64,000 nt of DNA from Corbicula japonica. Lineage: Eukaryota; Mollusca; Bivalvia; Venerida; Cyrenidae. The notes beneath the pieces were generated by a model. The model saw only the letters and a list, made by a program, of their open reading frames with translations, did no database searches and was not told the origin of the DNA. How positions within the stretch are numbered: position 1 is the stretch's first letter; each line of letters starts with the position of its first letter. Shown in pieces: positions 63,600 to 64,000 of the stretch. A program made the translations under genes and the position numbers. Location: NCBI GenBank assembly GCA_038501625.1, contig JAZAYU010000010.1, positions 9,693,380 to 9,757,379 on the forward strand, given 5' to 3'.

Positions 63600-63990
63600 T
63601 ATGCATATCAGGGATGGTCACATCCAGCAGACACAGCCTCCCCACACAGCCAAACAGTAGAGAGGAAAAGAGAGCATGGTATTACAATAATCAATTTCAG
63701 TATGGACGCCACAAATAATTAACGAAAGTGAGAACCCGAGGGGTTACCGCCTTGGAACGGTCAGTGGCAAAACAATTTGCCACTGGGGGTTTAAACCAGG
63801 TTCTAGGGTGAACCAACCTCACACTTGCCCCAACAGGTTCTCGTATAACAAATCAAGTACAGGTTGTCTTGGTGAAATATCTCCAACCCACCCATCGGCT
63901 CAACAATGTTGCATGCAAAAGCATTCAAACATATAAAACATTAGAAGCTAAAAGCATTTCAAAGCCAAAGGGCGGATACTCAATGATCTT
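63600..63990. repeat. Dispersed repeat D, copy 2 and flank
   Basis: CACAGCCTCCCCACACAGCC is the inverse of the 55020-55095 copy. The following CCAGTGGCAAATT-type hairpin (GTGGCAAAACAATTTGCCAC at about 63764) and higher GC content suggest a larger transposon entering from the right edge. Confidence 0.5.
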
Positions 63991-64000
63991 ACCGAGACAA

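Overview
The window looks like nuclear DNA from a mollusc, most likely a bivalve. Coding sequence is split into small exons with GT/AG borders, separated by long AT-rich introns. Most of the rest is inverted-repeat transposon debris. The protein families that can be recognised (NHL/TRIM-like beta-propeller, orphan peptide-type GPCR, multi-VWA extracellular protein, DIRS-like and CR1/jockey-like retroelements) fit a lophotrochozoan. The species cannot be told from the sequence alone. There are no operons, rRNA genes, CRISPR arrays or convincing tRNAs.

The main gene lies on the minus strand and spans about 4.3-51.4 kb. Twelve exons can be joined with every splice phase matching. Together they encode about 631 residues: a signal-peptide-like leader, then three von Willebrand factor A (VWA) domains. 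The first domain keeps the metal-binding MIDAS residues; the second and third have lost several of them. Both ends of the transcript are unresolved: the start codon must lie to the right of 51.4 kb, and the 3' end lies to the left of 4.3 kb. Its largest intron, about 26.8 kb (5266-32039), holds a complete single-exon GPCR gene on the opposite strand (10839-11969) and several transposons. The left edge (3-674, plus strand) is the last exon of an NHL/beta-propeller protein of the TRIM type.

The intergenic and intronic DNA is dominated by a few families. Family A is a roughly 235-bp TIR element (ends like TTAACCCTTTCCTCCAT) made of two hairpins joined by a conserved linker. About 38 whole or broken copies occur, nearly all left of 50.3 kb. 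Family B is a nearly perfect palindrome of about 140-150 bp, with about 12 copies, some showing inverted or tandem rearrangements at their centres. Single larger elements include a 4.48-kb element (16704-21184) with long inverted arrays of TTAAACC-like palindromes and a 479-bp internal duplication, a 943-bp element (42300-43242), a 669-bp element (6286-6954), and candidates at 52344-52948, 55191-58303 and 59382-60348. A tandem array of exactly thirty 28-bp units (27961-28800) abuts a broken DIRS-like retroelement (28826-30815). LINE remnants lie at 27000-27377 and 54090-54915.

From 50.6 to 64 kb no protein-coding gene could be supported beyond the first VWA exon and transposon remnants. No new cellular pathway is evident. 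The most unusual material is the fold-back DNA: covarying hairpins in family A, template-switch scars at family B, and the 4.48-kb element.
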